This document shows positions 25,060 to 37,694 of a stretch of DNA of 64,000 bases, piece after piece. Below the pieces are notes generated by a model. The model did no database searches. It saw only the letters and a list, made by a program, of their open reading frames with translations, and was not told the origin of the DNA. Origin of the DNA: Achromobacter xylosoxidans. Lineage in GTDB: Bacteria; Pseudomonadota; Gammaproteobacteria; Burkholderiales; Burkholderiaceae_B. The translations under genes were made by a program, and so were the position numbers. Every line of letters begins with the position of its first letter. The first letter of the stretch is position 1. Where the stretch lies: the NCBI RefSeq assembly GCF_002192695.1, contig NZ_MTLG01000094.1, positions 25,474 to 89,473 on the forward strand, read 5' to 3'.

Positions 25060-25386
25060 ATGATGAAAGGACAACTGGCCGGCCTGATGCGCCAGGCGCA
25101 GCAAATGCAGGAAAACATGAAGAAGGCGCAGGACGCGCTGGCCGATATCCAGGTCGAAGGCGCCTCCGGCGGCGGCCTGGTCAAGGTCACCATGACCTGC
25201 CGCCACGACGTCAAGCGGGTCGCCATCGACCCGTCGCTGCTGGGCGACGACAAGGACATGCTGGAAGACCTGGTCGCCGCCGCGTTCAACGACGCGCTGC
25301 GCAAGGCCGAAGCCACCTCGCAGGAAAAGATGGCCTCGGTTACCGCCGGCATGCCGCTGCCCCCGGGCATGAAGCTGCCGTTCTGA
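25060..25386 (+). CDS. ybaB: YbaB/EbfC nucleoid-associated protein
   Basis: A 108-residue YbaB/EbfC protein, a small dimeric DNA-binding factor commonly placed between dnaX and recR. The Met/Gln-rich first helix ([20 protein letters not shown]), the strand [22 protein letters not shown] and the end [12 protein letters not shown] are diagnostic. A ribosome site (AAGGAA) sits nine bases before ATG 25060; the next codon is also ATG and could be used. Position after dnaX (45 bp) and 19 bp before recR points to co-transcription. Confidence 0.95.
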   Translation: MMKGQLAGLMRQAQQMQENMKKAQDALADIQVEGASGGGLVKVTMTCRHDVKRVAIDPSLLGDDKDMLEDLVAAAFNDALRKAEATSQEKMASVTAGMPLPPGMKLPF

Positions 25387-25405
25387 ACGCAGCCCCAAGG
25401 CCGCA

Positions 25406-26014
25406 ATGGACCCGCTACTGCCTGAACCCGAGCCGCTCGTCTCGCTGATCGAGGCGCTGCGGCGCCTGCCCGGCGTGGGCGTGCGCTCCGCTCGGCGCAT
25501 GGCCTATCACCTGCTGCAGCATGATCCGCAAGGCGCGGACATGCTGGGGCGGGCGCTGGCAGGCGCGGTGCATGACCTGAAGCATTGCGCCCGCTGCAAC
25601 AGCTTCTCGGAAGAAGACGTCTGCGGCACCTGCGTCAATCCCAAGCGCGATCCCTCGCTGCTGTGCATCGTCGAGACGCCGGCCGACCAGAACATGATCG
25701 AGTCCAGCCACGGCTATCGCGGCCTGTACTACGTGCTGATGGGCCGGGTCGCGCCGCTCGAAGGGATCGGTCCGCGCGAGCTGGATTTCGAGCGGGTGAT
25801 CAAGCGCGCGACCGACGGCGTGGTGCAGGAAGTCATCTTGGCCACCAACTTCACCGCCGAAGGCGAAACCACCGCCCACTTCCTGGGCGAAGCGCTGGGC
25901 GAACGCGGGCTGCGGGTCACGCGGCTGGCGCGTGGCGTGCCTGCCGGCAGCGAGTTGGAATACGTCGACGCCGGGACCATCGCCTGGGCCCTGATGGAGC
26001 GCAAGACCACCTGA
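25406..26014 (+). CDS. recR: Recombination protein RecR
   Basis: RecR acts with RecF/RecO to load RecA at gaps; 202 residues. It has the N-terminal helix-hairpin-helix ([20 protein letters not shown]), a four-Cys zinc finger (Cys61, 64, 73, 76), the Toprim domain opening [14 protein letters not shown], and the C-terminal [27 protein letters not shown]. All expected residues are intact and the length is standard. It is the last gene of the dnaX-ybaB-recR unit; a 67-bp gap separates it from the CoA-transferase gene. Confidence 0.96.
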   Translation: MDPLLPEPEPLVSLIEALRRLPGVGVRSARRMAYHLLQHDPQGADMLGRALAGAVHDLKHCARCNSFSEEDVCGTCVNPKRDPSLLCIVETPADQNMIESSHGYRGLYYVLMGRVAPLEGIGPRELDFERVIKRATDGVVQEVILATNFTAEGETTAHFLGEALGERGLRVTRLARGVPAGSELEYVDAGTIAWALMERKTT

Positions 26015-26081
26015 TTCCGCAGTACCAGAACGCCTTGCCGGCAATGTATCGGCAACGGCAAAACAGTGAGGTAGACAAACC

Positions 26082-27341
26082 ATGTCAGCGCTGACCGGAC
26101 TGAAGGTCCTGGAACTCGGCACGCTCATTGCCGGCCCGTTCGCCGCGCGCATCTTCGGCGAATTCGGCGCCGACGTCATCAAGGTGGAGACGCCCCACGG
26201 GCCTGACGGCACGGGCGGCGGCGACCCCATCCGCAGCTGGCGCCATCTGCACGAGGGCAACTCCCTTTGGTGGACGGTGCAGGCCCGCAACAAGCAATCC
26301 ATCGCACTCAACTTGAAAGACCCGCGCGCGCGCGAAATCGCCCGCAGGCTGGCGCTGGACGCCGACGTGGTGGTCGAGAACTACCGCCCGGGCGTGCTCG
26401 AGAAGTGGGGCCTGGGCTACGAACAGCTGCGCGCGATCAACCCCGCGCTCATCATGGTGCGGCTGTCCGGCTATGGGCAGACCGGTCCCATGAAGGACCA
26501 GCCCGGCTTCGGCGCCATCGGCGAATCCATGGGCGGGCTGCGCTACGTGTCGGGCCATCCGGACCGGCCGCCCCTGCGCGTGGGCATCTCCATCGGCGAT
26601 TCCATCGCCGCCTTGCACGGCGTGATCGGCGCGATGATGGCGCTGCGCCACCGCGACGCCACCGGCGGGCGCTGGAACGGCAGGCAGGGCGCGGATTGCC
26701 AGGCGGGGCAGGGCCAGATGGTGGACGTGGCACTGTACGAGGCCGTGTTCAACATGATGGAAAGCCTGGTGCCCGAATACGACGTGGCCGGCGTGGTGCG
26801 CGAGCGCACCGGCGGCGCGTTGCCCGGCATCGTTCCCTCGAATACCTACACCACCCGCGATGGCCAGAATATCGTCATCGCCGGCAACGGCGACGCGATC
26901 TTCCACCGGCTGATGCGCGCCATCGGCCGCGACGACCTGGCCGCGGATCCGGGACTGGTGCGCAACGACGGCCGCGCCAAGCGCGTCGACGAGATCGACG
27001 GCGCCATCCAGCAGTGGTGCGGCGCGCGCGGCATCGAAGAGGCGCTGGGCGTCCTCAAGGGCGCCGACGTGCCGGTGGGCAAGATCTACAGCGTGGCCGA
27101 CATGTTCAGCGATCCGCAGTTCCTGGCGCGCCGCATGATAGAGCAGCATCGCTTCCCCGACGGCACGCCGGTCAAGCTGCCGGCCGTGGTGCCCAAGCTG
27201 TCCGAGACGCCCGGCGAGACGCGCTGGGTGGGTCCGGTATTAGGGGAACATACCGAGGAAGTCCTGAAATCGCTGGGGTATGATTCAGCGGCTATAGAAG
27301 AGCTGGCAAAGACCGGCGCTATCGGTCTGCCCGACAACTAG
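26082..27341 (+). CDS. CaiB/BaiF-type (class III) CoA-transferase
   Basis: A 419-residue class III CoA-transferase that moves CoA between carboxylic acids. It opens LTGLKVLELGTLIAGPFAARIFGEFGADVIKVE, and the catalytic Asp is expected in QMVDVALYEAVFNMMES. A segment before it (GGRWNGRQGADCQAG) looks about ten residues longer than in typical relatives. The C-terminal part VPVGKIYSVADMFSDPQFLARRM is usual. The natural substrate cannot be deduced. It begins an apparent operon with an ABC importer (gene gaps 11, -8 and 3 bp) and a CMD-like gene, so the imported compound is likely activated to a CoA thioester. Confidence 0.9.
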   Translation: MSALTGLKVLELGTLIAGPFAARIFGEFGADVIKVETPHGPDGTGGGDPIRSWRHLHEGNSLWWTVQARNKQSIALNLKDPRAREIARRLALDADVVVENYRPGVLEKWGLGYEQLRAINPALIMVRLSGYGQTGPMKDQPGFGAIGESMGGLRYVSGHPDRPPLRVGISIGDSIAALHGVIGAMMALRHRDATGGRWNGRQGADCQAGQGQMVDVALYEAVFNMMESLVPEYDVAGVVRERTGGALPGIVPSNTYTTRDGQNIVIAGNGDAIFHRLMRAIGRDDLAADPGLVRNDGRAKRVDEIDGAIQQWCGARGIEEALGVLKGADVPVGKIYSVADMFSDPQFLARRMIEQHRFPDGTPVKLPAVVPKLSETPGETRWVGPVLGEHTEEVLKSLGYDSAAIEELAKTGAIGLPDN

Positions 27342-27352
27342 GAGACAAGCAC

Positions 27353-28393
27353 ATGTCAGTCACTCGCCGTGATCTGCTCAAGATGGCCGGCGCCGCCGGC
27401 GTCATGGGCATGGCGCCCGCCATCGTGCGCGCGCAGAAGCTGGAGAAGACCAAGGTCCAGATCGCAGTCGGCGGCAAGCCGCTGATCTACTATCTCCCCC
27501 TGTCCATCGCGGAAGCCCGCGGCTACTTCAAGGACGAAGGGCTGGACGTCAGCATCGCGGACTTCGCGGGTGGCTCCAAGGCCTTGCAGGCCGTGGTGGG
27601 CGGCAGCGCCGACATCGTGTCGGGCGCGTTCGAGCACACCTTGTCCATGCAGTCCAAGGGCCAGGCCTATCGCGCCTTCGTGCTGCAGGGCCGCGCACCG
27701 ATGATAGGCGTGGGCGTGTCCAAGAAAAACCTGCCCAACTACAAGGGCCCCGCCGACCTGAAGGGCAAGAAGATCGGCGTGACCGCGCCGGGCTCGTCCA
27801 CCAACATGGTGGTCAGCTTCTTCCTCGCCAAGCATGGCCTGAAGGCGTCGGACGTCTCCATCATTGGCGTGGGCGCCGGCGCCGGCGCGGTGACCGCGCT
27901 GCGCAGCGGCCAGATCGACGCCATCTCCAATACCGACCCCGTGGTGTCGATGCTGGAAATGCCGGGCGACATCCAGATCATCGTCGACACGCGCACGCTC
28001 AAGGACACCAAGGACATCTTCGGCGGCAACATGCCGGCGGGCTGCCTGTATACGCCGCAAGCCTTCATCGACGCCAATCCCAACACCACCCAGGCCCTGG
28101 CCAATGCCCTGGTGCGCGCCGACAAGTGGATCCAGAAGGCCGGCGCCGACGAAATCGCCAAGGTCGTGCCGGAAACCTATCTGCTGGGCGATCCGGCCGT
28201 GTACAAGGCCGCCATCGCCAAGAGCCTGGAAGGCTTGTCGCCGGACGGCATGATTCCCGAGGATGGCGCGGCCACCGCGCTCAAGGCGCTGGCCGCCTAC
28301 CAGGCGGATTTCGACGGTTCCAAGATCGATCCGTCCAAGGTCTGGACCAACGACTACGCGCGCCGCGCCAACGAGAAGTACCCCAATGGCTGA
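27353..28393 (+). CDS. ABC importer substrate-binding protein (SsuA/NitT/TauT type), Tat-exported
   Basis: A 346-residue periplasmic binding protein of the NMT1/SsuA-like family, used for sulfonates, nitrogenous or aromatic anions. The signal peptide carries a twin-arginine motif TRRDLLKMAG at residues 4-13 and ends near IVRAQ, so export in folded form by Tat is likely. The mature part has YYLPLSIAEARGYFKDEGLDV and GSADIVSGAFEH, typical of this fold. The gene starts 11 bp after the CoA-transferase and its end overlaps the ATPase start by 8 bp. The ligand is unknown. Confidence 0.9.
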   Translation: MSVTRRDLLKMAGAAGVMGMAPAIVRAQKLEKTKVQIAVGGKPLIYYLPLSIAEARGYFKDEGLDVSIADFAGGSKALQAVVGGSADIVSGAFEHTLSMQSKGQAYRAFVLQGRAPMIGVGVSKKNLPNYKGPADLKGKKIGVTAPGSSTNMVVSFFLAKHGLKASDVSIIGVGAGAGAVTALRSGQIDAISNTDPVVSMLEMPGDIQIIVDTRTLKDTKDIFGGNMPAGCLYTPQAFIDANPNTTQALANALVRADKWIQKAGADEIAKVVPETYLLGDPAVYKAAIAKSLEGLSPDGMIPEDGAATALKALAAYQADFDGSKIDPSKVWTNDYARRANEKYPNG

Positions 28394-29195
28394 AGCCGCG
28401 CTGTCGCTGGAAAACATCAGCTGCACCTTTGTCTCCCGCGACGACCGGTCGCAGCGCTACACCGCTGTCAGCGACACGACCCTGGCCATCGAGCCAGGCG
28501 AGTTCGTGTCGGTGGTGGGCCCGACCGGCTGCGGCAAGTCCACTTTGCTCAACGTCGGCGCCGGCTTGCTGGCGCCGTCCTCGGGGCAGGTGAAGGTGTT
28601 CGGGCAGCCGCTGTCCGGCATCAATGAGCGCGCCGGCTACATGTTCCAGGGCGAGGCCTTGCTGCCCTGGCGCAGTGCGCTGGACAACGTGGTGGCGGGC
28701 CTGGACTTTGCCGGCGTGCCGCGCCAGCAGGCGTTGGAGCGCGGCCGCGAATGGATGCGCCGCGTCGGCCTGGGCGGTTTCGAAGGCCGCTATCCGCACC
28801 AGATGTCGGGCGGCATGCGCAAGCGCGCGATGCTGGCGCAGACGCTGATCCGCGATCCCGACATCATCCTGATGGACGAGCCGTTCTCGGCTCTGGACAT
28901 CCAGACCCGCCAGCTCATGGAGAACGAGGTCCTGGACCTCTGGATGGCCAAGCGCAAGGCCGTGCTCTTCATCACGCACGACCTGGACGAGGCCATCGCC
29001 ATGAGCGACCGCGTGGTGGTGCTGTCGGCAGGGCCGGGCACGCACCCCATCGGCGAATTCGCCATCGACCTGCCGCGCCCGCGCGACGTGGCCGAAGTGC
29101 GCACGCATCCGCGCTTCGTCGAGTTGCACGCCGCCATCTGGGGAGTGTTGCGCGAAGAAGTCTTGAAGGGCTATGCCCAACAGAAGCGAGCCTAG
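28386..29195 (+). CDS. ABC importer ATPase (SsuB/TauB type)
   Basis: A 269-residue ABC ATPase that energises the importer. Walker A is GPTGCGKST (about 42-50), the signature is MSGGMRKRAMLAQ, Walker B IILMDEPFSALD, and the switch His follows in LFITHDLDEAIAMSDR. The start ATG 28386 overlaps the end of the binding-protein gene by 8 bp and gives the normal N-terminus (LSLENISCTF); a longer upstream frame would be out of the family. The permease gene starts 3 bp after its stop. Confidence 0.93.
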   Translation: MAEAALSLENISCTFVSRDDRSQRYTAVSDTTLAIEPGEFVSVVGPTGCGKSTLLNVGAGLLAPSSGQVKVFGQPLSGINERAGYMFQGEALLPWRSALDNVVAGLDFAGVPRQQALERGREWMRRVGLGGFEGRYPHQMSGGMRKRAMLAQTLIRDPDIILMDEPFSALDIQTRQLMENEVLDLWMAKRKAVLFITHDLDEAIAMSDRVVVLSAGPGTHPIGEFAIDLPRPRDVAEVRTHPRFVELHAAIWGVLREEVLKGYAQQKRA

Positions 29196-29198
29196 GCC

Positions 29199-29993
29199 AT
29201 GCCCAAACTGATCAAACCCGGTTCGGCCAGCCTGCGCTTCTGGCAGTTGCTGTTGCTCGTCATCATTCTTCTCGTTTGGCATTTCGCCTCGCGCGATCCC
29301 AAGGTGGCCTTCTTCTTCGGCGAACCGTTGAAGGTGTGGGGCCGCATCTGGGCCTGGTTCGTGACCAACGCCGACATCTACACCCATCTGGGCGTGACGC
29401 TGACCGAGACCGTGCTGGCCTTTTTCATCGGCACCATCGCCGGCCTGGCCTTCGGCTTGTGGCTGGGCCTGTCGCCCGGCGCCAGCGCGATCCTCGATCC
29501 CTACATCAAGGCCGCCAACTCGATGCCGCGCGTCATTCTGGCTCCCATCTTCGGCATGTGGTTCGGCCTGGGCATCTGGTCCAAGGTGGCGCTGGCCGTG
29601 ACGCTGGTGTTCTTCATCGTGTTCTTCAACGTCTACCAGGGCGTGCGCGAAGTCAGCCCGACCTTGCTGGACAACGCCAGGATGCTGGGCGCGCGCAGGC
29701 GCCAGCTGTTGCGGCACGTGTACCTGCCTTCCGCCACCAGCTGGGTGTTTTCCAGCCTGCATACCTCGGTGGGCCTGGCCTTCGTGGGCGCGGTGGTGGG
29801 TGAATACCTGGGCTCGGCCAGCGGCGTGGGCTACCTGATCCTGCAGGCCGAAGGCACCTTCGATGTGAACACCGTGTTCGCGGGCATCATCGTGCTCACG
29901 GCGTTTGCGCTGGTGCTGGACGCCGTCGTCGGCATGGGCGAAAAGCGGCTGATGAAATGGCAGCCCAGGTCCGGCGAAACCGAAAAGATCTGA
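29199..29993 (+). CDS. ABC importer permease (SsuC/TauC type)
   Basis: A 264-residue inner-membrane permease with about six hydrophobic segments and the cytoplasmic EAA-like loop in ARMLGARRRQLLRHVYLPSATSW. It begins LIKPGSASLRFWQLLLLVIILLVWHF and carries the family pattern of binding-protein-dependent permeases. It is translationally linked to the ATPase upstream (3-bp gap) and the CMD-like gene follows after 12 bp. Only one permease gene is present, so it should act as a homodimer. Confidence 0.92.
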   Translation: MPKLIKPGSASLRFWQLLLLVIILLVWHFASRDPKVAFFFGEPLKVWGRIWAWFVTNADIYTHLGVTLTETVLAFFIGTIAGLAFGLWLGLSPGASAILDPYIKAANSMPRVILAPIFGMWFGLGIWSKVALAVTLVFFIVFFNVYQGVREVSPTLLDNARMLGARRRQLLRHVYLPSATSWVFSSLHTSVGLAFVGAVVGEYLGSASGVGYLILQAEGTFDVNTVFAGIIVLTAFALVLDAVVGMGEKRLMKWQPRSGETEKI

Positions 29994-30005
29994 CCGGAGT
30001 TTTCC

Positions 30006-30533
30006 ATGGCCCGCCTATCCTACGCCGACCTGACCCATCCCGAAGCCAAGCCCCTGGTGGACCGCATCGTCGCCGAGCGCGGCAGCGTCCTGCACCTGTA
30101 CCAGATGCTGCTGCACAGTCCCGCCGTGGCAGGCGGCTGGCTCAATTACCTGACCTCGATCCGCCAGCTCAGCACCTTGCCCGGCGACCTGCGCGAACTG
30201 GTCATCATGCGCGTGGCGGCCATCAACGGCGCGCCCTACGAGGCCGACCAGCATGCGCCCATCGCGCTCAAGGAAGGCGTGTCGCAGGCGCAGCTGGACG
30301 CGCTGAATGATTGGGAAAGTTCGGACCTGTTCGACGAACGCGAAAGGGCGGTGCTGGCGTATACCGACGCCATGACGCGCAATGTGCAGGTGCCTGAACC
30401 CGTGTTCCAGGCGGCCCGCGCGGCCATGGGCTCGGAAAAACTCATCGTGGAGCTGACCGCGACGGTGGCGGCCTACAACATGGTGTCGCGCTTCCTGGAA
30501 GCGCTGCAGGTGCACTCGCACGATCACCGCTGA
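30006..30533 (+). CDS. Carboxymuconolactone decarboxylase / AhpD-like protein
   Basis: A 175-residue all-helical CMD/AhpD-fold protein. The core is LPGDLRELVIMRVAAINGAPYEADQHAPIALKEGVSQAQLDAL, with the family E..xH arrangement in YEADQH. The redox CxxC pair of AhpD is absent, so peroxidase activity is unlikely; related proteins act as decarboxylases, isomerases or accessory factors in aromatic breakdown. The position, 12 bp after the ABC permease, suggests it handles the imported compound or its CoA thioester. It ends the operon; a stem-loop follows before the convergent transaldolase gene. Confidence 0.85.
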   Translation: MARLSYADLTHPEAKPLVDRIVAERGSVLHLYQMLLHSPAVAGGWLNYLTSIRQLSTLPGDLRELVIMRVAAINGAPYEADQHAPIALKEGVSQAQLDALNDWESSDLFDERERAVLAYTDAMTRNVQVPEPVFQAARAAMGSEKLIVELTATVAAYNMVSRFLEALQVHSHDHR

Positions 30534-30538
30534 TGGGC

Positions 30539-30563
30539 GCGCGCGGCCACTGGGGCCGCGCGC
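30539..30563. terminator. GC stem-loop between the CMD gene and tal
   Basis: A perfect 10-bp GC stem (30539-30548 with 30554-30563) with a 5-nt loop lies between convergent genes. There is no T-tract, so it may be a weak or Rho-assisted terminator. Confidence 0.5.
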
Positions 30564-30595
30564 ATGCTTGCCGATATGGCGGCGGAAAGTCCCGC

Positions 30596-31549
30596 TCAGG
30601 CGCGCTGCGCCTCGATCAACGCATCCAGCTTGACCGCGTCCGCCACGAACAGGCGGATGCCCTCCGACAGCTTTTCGCTGGCCATCGCATCTTCGTTGAG
30701 CAGGGTACGGAACGTGACTTCGTCCGCGCCGATGCGGGCGATGTGGTCGGGGATGCCGTCCGCGCGCAATTGCGCGGGCGCGTCGCCCTCGGTGCCGGCC
30801 AGCTTGGTCAGCAGTTCCGGGCTGATGGTCAGCAGGTCGCAGCCCGACAGCGCCAGGATCTGGCCCACGTTGCGGAAGCTCGCGCCCATGATCTCGGTGG
30901 AGATGCCGAAATGCTTGTAGTACTGGTAGACCCGGGTGACCGACAGCACGCCCGGATCGCGCGCGCCGGCGTTGTCGGTTTCGACCCAGTTGGCGCCGGC
31001 GGACTTCTTGTGCCAGTCGTAGATGCGGCCGACGAAGGGCGAGATCAGCTGCACGTGGGCGTCGGCGCAAGCCACCGCCTGCGGCAGCGAGAACAGCAGG
31101 GTCAGGTTGCAGCGCACGCCTTCCGATTGCAGCGCGCGGGCGGCCTGGATGCCTTCCCAGGTCGAGGCGATCTTGATCAGCACGCGCTCGCGCGGCACGC
31201 CGGCGGCTTCGTACAGGGCGATCAGGCTGCGGGCGCGTTCGATGGTGGCGCGGGTGTCGAAGGACAGGCGGGCATCGACCTCGGTCGACACGCGGCCCGG
31301 GACGATGTCCAGGATGGCGCGGCCGAAGGCGACCAGCAGGCGGTCCATGAGTTCGGCGGTGGGCGCGCCGCGGTGTTCGCGCGCGGTCTTTTCCAGCAGG
31401 GGGCGGTAGGCGTCCTGCTGGACCGCCTTGAGAATTAGGGACGGATTGGTGGTGGCGTCGGTGGGACGCAGCGCCTTCATGGCTTCGAAATCCCCCGTGT
31501 CGGCGACGACGGTGGTGTGGTTGCGCAGGGCGTCAAGTTGGCTGGACAT
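30596..31549 (-). CDS. tal: Transaldolase
   Basis: A 317-residue transaldolase, which moves a dihydroxyacetone unit between sugar phosphates in the pentose phosphate pathway. The N-terminal [16 protein letters not shown] is the transaldolase signature; the Schiff-base Lys lies in [16 protein letters not shown], followed by [21 protein letters not shown] and [10 protein letters not shown]. All match the TalB class in length and order. It is a single minus-strand gene, divergent from carA across 219 bp. A gap-bridging stem (31652-31680, interrupted) lies in its leader region but is not convincing as a regulator. Confidence 0.96.
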   Translation of the reverse strand: MSSQLDALRNHTTVVADTGDFEAMKALRPTDATTNPSLILKAVQQDAYRPLLEKTAREHRGAPTAELMDRLLVAFGRAILDIVPGRVSTEVDARLSFDTRATIERARSLIALYEAAGVPRERVLIKIASTWEGIQAARALQSEGVRCNLTLLFSLPQAVACADAHVQLISPFVGRIYDWHKKSAGANWVETDNAGARDPGVLSVTRVYQYYKHFGISTEIMGASFRNVGQILALSGCDLLTISPELLTKLAGTEGDAPAQLRADGIPDHIARIGADEVTFRTLLNEDAMASEKLSEGIRLFVADAVKLDALIEAQRA

Positions 31550-31723
31550 GGACGGTACGGCTCGCAGCGGGCTAGGGTTGAAGGTGTCCTAGCGTATCAC
31601 TGAGGCCGCCAGGCCGCTGTCGGGCGGATGAGGGAGGGGGGCGGCGGGACGCGGAAAAACGGGCCAAAACCCCGTTTCCGGCCTTATTTGGCGCGGTTCG
31701 CCGGGAAAATCGGCCGCTCAAGG

Positions 31724-31729
31724 TATAAT
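31724..31729 (+). promoter_or_regulatory. -10 element of carAB
   Basis: A perfect TATAAT at 31724-31729 lies 39 bp before the carA GTG. No good -35 is seen at 17 bp, so an activator or a relaxed -35 is possible. The carAB genes are usually repressed by pyrimidines and arginine; no operator is recognised here. Confidence 0.5.
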
Positions 31730-31768
31730 CCGAAGGTTTGATTATCGATTCTAAAACCGGGGTTTACT

Positions 31769-32923
31769 GTGCTGCCGCAACTCTTTCCCGAGGGGATCAA
31801 CCGCTTCCCTCCTGCAATTCTGGCTCTGGCGGACGGTACCATTTTTCGAGGCGTGTCGATCGGTGCGCCTGGGCATACCGTTGCCGAAGTGGTGTTCAAC
31901 ACCGCGATGACCGGGTACCAGGAAATTCTCACCGATCCCAGCTATAGCGGCCAGATCGTCACGCTGACCTATCCGCACATCGGCAATACCGGCGTCAACG
32001 CCGAGGACGTGGAAGCCAAGCGCGTCTTTGCCGCCGGCCTGGTGGTCCGCGACTGTCCCGCCCGCGTGTCGAACTTCCGTTCCACGCAATCGTTGCCTGA
32101 GTACCTCTCCGAGCAAGGCGTCGTCGCCATTTCCGGCATCGACACCCGCAAGCTCACCCGCATCCTCCGTGAAAAGGGCGCCCAGGGCGCCTGCATCTTC
32201 GTCGGCGCCGACGCCGAGCGCGCCGTCGAACTGGCCCGCGGTTTTGCCGGCATGGCCGGCCAGGACCTGGCCAAGGTGGTGTCGATCAAGGACAGCGCCG
32301 AATGGACCGAAGGCACCTGGCAATTGGGCAAGGGCTTCTCCAAGCCCGACCAGTCCAAGTTCCACGTCGTGGCCTACGACTTCGGCATCAAGACCAACAT
32401 CCTGCGCCTGCTGGCTGATCGCGGCTGCCGCCTGACGGTGGTGCCGGCCCAGACCAGCGCCGAGGAAGTCTTCAAGCTCAACCCCGACGGCGTGTTCCTG
32501 TCCAACGGCCCTGGCGACCCCGAGCCCTGCGACTACGCCATCGAGGCCACCCGCGCCTTCCTGGACAAGAAGCTGCCGGTGTTCGGCATCTGCCTGGGCC
32601 ACCAGATCATGGGCCTGGCGGTGGGCGGCAAGACGCTCAAGATGAAGACCGGCCACCACGGCGCCAACCACCCCGTGCAGGACCTCCAGTCCAAGCGCGT
32701 GTTCATCACCAGCCAGAACCATGGCTTCGCGGTTGACGCGGCCAGCCTGCCGGCCACCGCGCGCGTGACGCACGTCTCGCTGTTCGACGGCACGCTGCAG
32801 GGCTTCGAGCTCACCGACCGCCCGGCCTTCTGCTTCCAGGGTCACCCCGAAGCCAGCCCGGGTCCGCACGACATCCTTGAACTGTTCGACAAGTTCATCG
32901 CCCTGATGTCCGGCCAAAAGTAA
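31769..32923 (+). CDS. carA: Carbamoyl-phosphate synthase small subunit
   Basis: CarA hydrolyses glutamine to feed ammonia to CarB, making carbamoyl phosphate for pyrimidines and arginine. The 384-residue protein starts at GTG 31769 and opens [14 protein letters not shown]. The class I glutaminase has the nucleophile in [18 protein letters not shown] and the His/Glu pair in [15 protein letters not shown] short G-rich ribosome site (cgggg) precedes the GTG. carB begins 10 bp after the stop, so the two are co-transcribed from the TATAAT promoter upstream. Confidence 0.97.
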   Translation: MLPQLFPEGINRFPPAILALADGTIFRGVSIGAPGHTVAEVVFNTAMTGYQEILTDPSYSGQIVTLTYPHIGNTGVNAEDVEAKRVFAAGLVVRDCPARVSNFRSTQSLPEYLSEQGVVAISGIDTRKLTRILREKGAQGACIFVGADAERAVELARGFAGMAGQDLAKVVSIKDSAEWTEGTWQLGKGFSKPDQSKFHVVAYDFGIKTNILRLLADRGCRLTVVPAQTSAEEVFKLNPDGVFLSNGPGDPEPCDYAIEATRAFLDKKLPVFGICLGHQIMGLAVGGKTLKMKTGHHGANHPVQDLQSKRVFITSQNHGFAVDAASLPATARVTHVSLFDGTLQGFELTDRPAFCFQGHPEASPGPHDILELFDKFIALMSGQK

Positions 32924-32933
32924 AGATTGCATC

Positions 32934-36173
<3,240 letters not shown>

Positions 36174-36190
36174 GCCGGCAAGCGACACAA

Positions 36191-36221
36191 TAGGGCACGC
36201 GAGAGCGTGCCCTATTTTTTT
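36191..36221 (+). terminator. Intrinsic terminator of carAB
   Basis: A perfect 10-bp stem (36191-36200 with 36205-36214), GAGA loop and seven T follow carB. The following SDR gene needs its own promoter. Confidence 0.95.
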
Positions 36222-36262
36222 GCAACGCGGTTCCGCAACGCCACCACAGGCTATAGGCACAC

Positions 36263-37027
36263 ATGGAAAGAGTCTTCATCACCGGCGCCAGCAGCGGCCT
36301 GGGACGCGCCCTGGCGCAGCAATACGCGTCCACGGGCGCCACGCTGGGCCTGCTGGGCCGGCGCGAGGACGCGCTGCGCGAACTGGCCGACAGCCTGCCC
36401 GGCGAGCACCGCTGCTACGCGGTGGACGTGCGCGACCGCCAGGCCCTGCATGCCGCGGCCCAGGATTTCATTGCTTTCTGCCAGGGGCGGGTGGACGTGG
36501 TCATCGCCAGCGCCGGCATCAGCGCCGGCACCTTGACCGAGCATGGCGAGGACTACGACGTCTTCAAGGCCATCGTCGACACCAATCTGCTGGCCACCGT
36601 GGCGACCTTCGAACCCTTCATCGCGTCCATGCGGGCGGCGGGATCGGGCCGGCTGGTGGGCATCGCCAGCGTGGCGGGGGTACGGGGGCTGCCGGGCGCG
36701 GGCGCCTACAGCGCGTCCAAGTCGGCGGTGGTGACCTATTGCGAAAGCCTGCGGCTGGAGCTGGCCGCCGAAGGCGTGGACGTGGTGACGATCGCGCCCG
36801 GCTACATCAAGACGGCAATGACGGCCCACAACCCGTATTCCATGCCTTTCCTGATGGAAGCGGACGCCTTCGCCCGCCGCGCGCGCAGCGCGATCGGGCG
36901 GGGTACATCCTATGTGGTGATTCCGTGGCAGATGGGCATCGTGGCCAAGTTGATGCGTCTGTTGCCCAACGCCGTCTACGACAGGCTGGCGCGCAACGCG
37001 CCGCGCAAGCCGCGCCGCGCGCGCTGA
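36263..37027 (+). CDS. Short-chain dehydrogenase/reductase
   Basis: A 254-residue classical SDR. The cofactor motif is TGASSGLG at 7-14, the structural motif is ASAG (82-85), and the catalytic triad is Ser136 with Tyr149 and Lys153 (YSASK). The DVRDRQ after the third strand is compatible with either cofactor. A basic C-terminal tail (RNAPRKPRRAR) and a hydrophobic stretch before it (QMGIVAKLMRLLPN) hint at membrane association. Substrate unknown. It sits just after the carAB terminator and ends only 4 bp before the stop of the convergent phosphatase gene. Confidence 0.88.
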   Translation: MERVFITGASSGLGRALAQQYASTGATLGLLGRREDALRELADSLPGEHRCYAVDVRDRQALHAAAQDFIAFCQGRVDVVIASAGISAGTLTEHGEDYDVFKAIVDTNLLATVATFEPFIASMRAAGSGRLVGIASVAGVRGLPGAGAYSASKSAVVTYCESLRLELAAEGVDVVTIAPGYIKTAMTAHNPYSMPFLMEADAFARRARSAIGRGTSYVVIPWQMGIVAKLMRLLPNAVYDRLARNAPRKPRRAR

Positions 37028-37031
37028 ACCC

Positions 37032-37676
37032 TCAGGGCACGACGTCGTTGCCGACTTCGTCGCTCACGTGGCCCACGTCGCCCCAGTCCAGCACCTGCCA
37101 TTTGCGTCCCTGAACGCCGACGCGGTTGATGCTGACGTTCAGTAGCGAGGCGTCGCGCGGCCCGTTCAGCGGCACGCCCGAGGCATGGCGCCAGATGATG
37201 TCCAGCACGCCGCCGTGCGTGAACATCAGGATGCGTTCGTCGTCGTGGCGGCTGGCGATGTCGTCCACGGTCGAAATGACGCGGGACTGGAATTGGCCCA
37301 GCGTTTCGCCGCCGTCCAGCGGACGCAGCGGGTCGCGGCTCTTCCAGGCGGCAGCGGCTTCGGGGGCCAGCACGTCGATGCGTTCGTGGTCCAGGCCTTC
37401 CAGCACGCCGAAGCCGCGCTCGCGGATGCCGGGCTCCACGCGCACGCGCAGGCCCAGTTGTTCCGACACCGGCACGGCGGTGGCGTGGGCGCGCTGCAGG
37501 TCGCTGCTGTAGATGGCGTGGATGGGCGTGTGGCGGGCTTCCTCGCGCAAGCGCGCGGCCAGCAGGCTGGCCTGGTTGACGCCGAATTCGTTCAGGGGGA
37601 TGTCTTGCCAGCCTTGCAGGCGGCGCTGGCGGTTCCAGTCGGTTTCGCCGTGGCGGATGAACCAGATTTCAGTCAT
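37032..37676 (-). CDS. Histidine phosphatase (phosphoglycerate-mutase-like)
   Basis: A 214-residue histidine-phosphatase-superfamily protein. The catalytic RHG triad is at residues 8-10 (FIRHGETDWN), the core follows as SSDLQRAHATAVPV, the acidic residue is in RERGFGVLEG, and the second His lies in LMFTHGGVLDII. This branch includes GpmB-like and alpha-ribazole or sugar-phosphate phosphatases; the substrate cannot be named. It is the last gene of a minus-strand run: LysR ends 18 bp upstream, so it may be co-transcribed with the ABC-LysR set, although no functional link is evident. Confidence 0.85.
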   Translation of the reverse strand: MTEIWFIRHGETDWNRQRRLQGWQDIPLNEFGVNQASLLAARLREEARHTPIHAIYSSDLQRAHATAVPVSEQLGLRVRVEPGIRERGFGVLEGLDHERIDVLAPEAAAAWKSRDPLRPLDGGETLGQFQSRVISTVDDIASRHDDERILMFTHGGVLDIIWRHASGVPLNGPRDASLLNVSINRVGVQGRKWQVLDWGDVGHVSDEVGNDVVP

Positions 37677-37694
37677 TACGGTCTTGATGCGGGT

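Noticed and set aside
31652..31680. Interrupted stem upstream of tal and carA as an attenuator
   Set aside because: The stem contains a two-base bulge, has no T-tract in either direction and lies before the carA -10, so it is not in the carA transcript.
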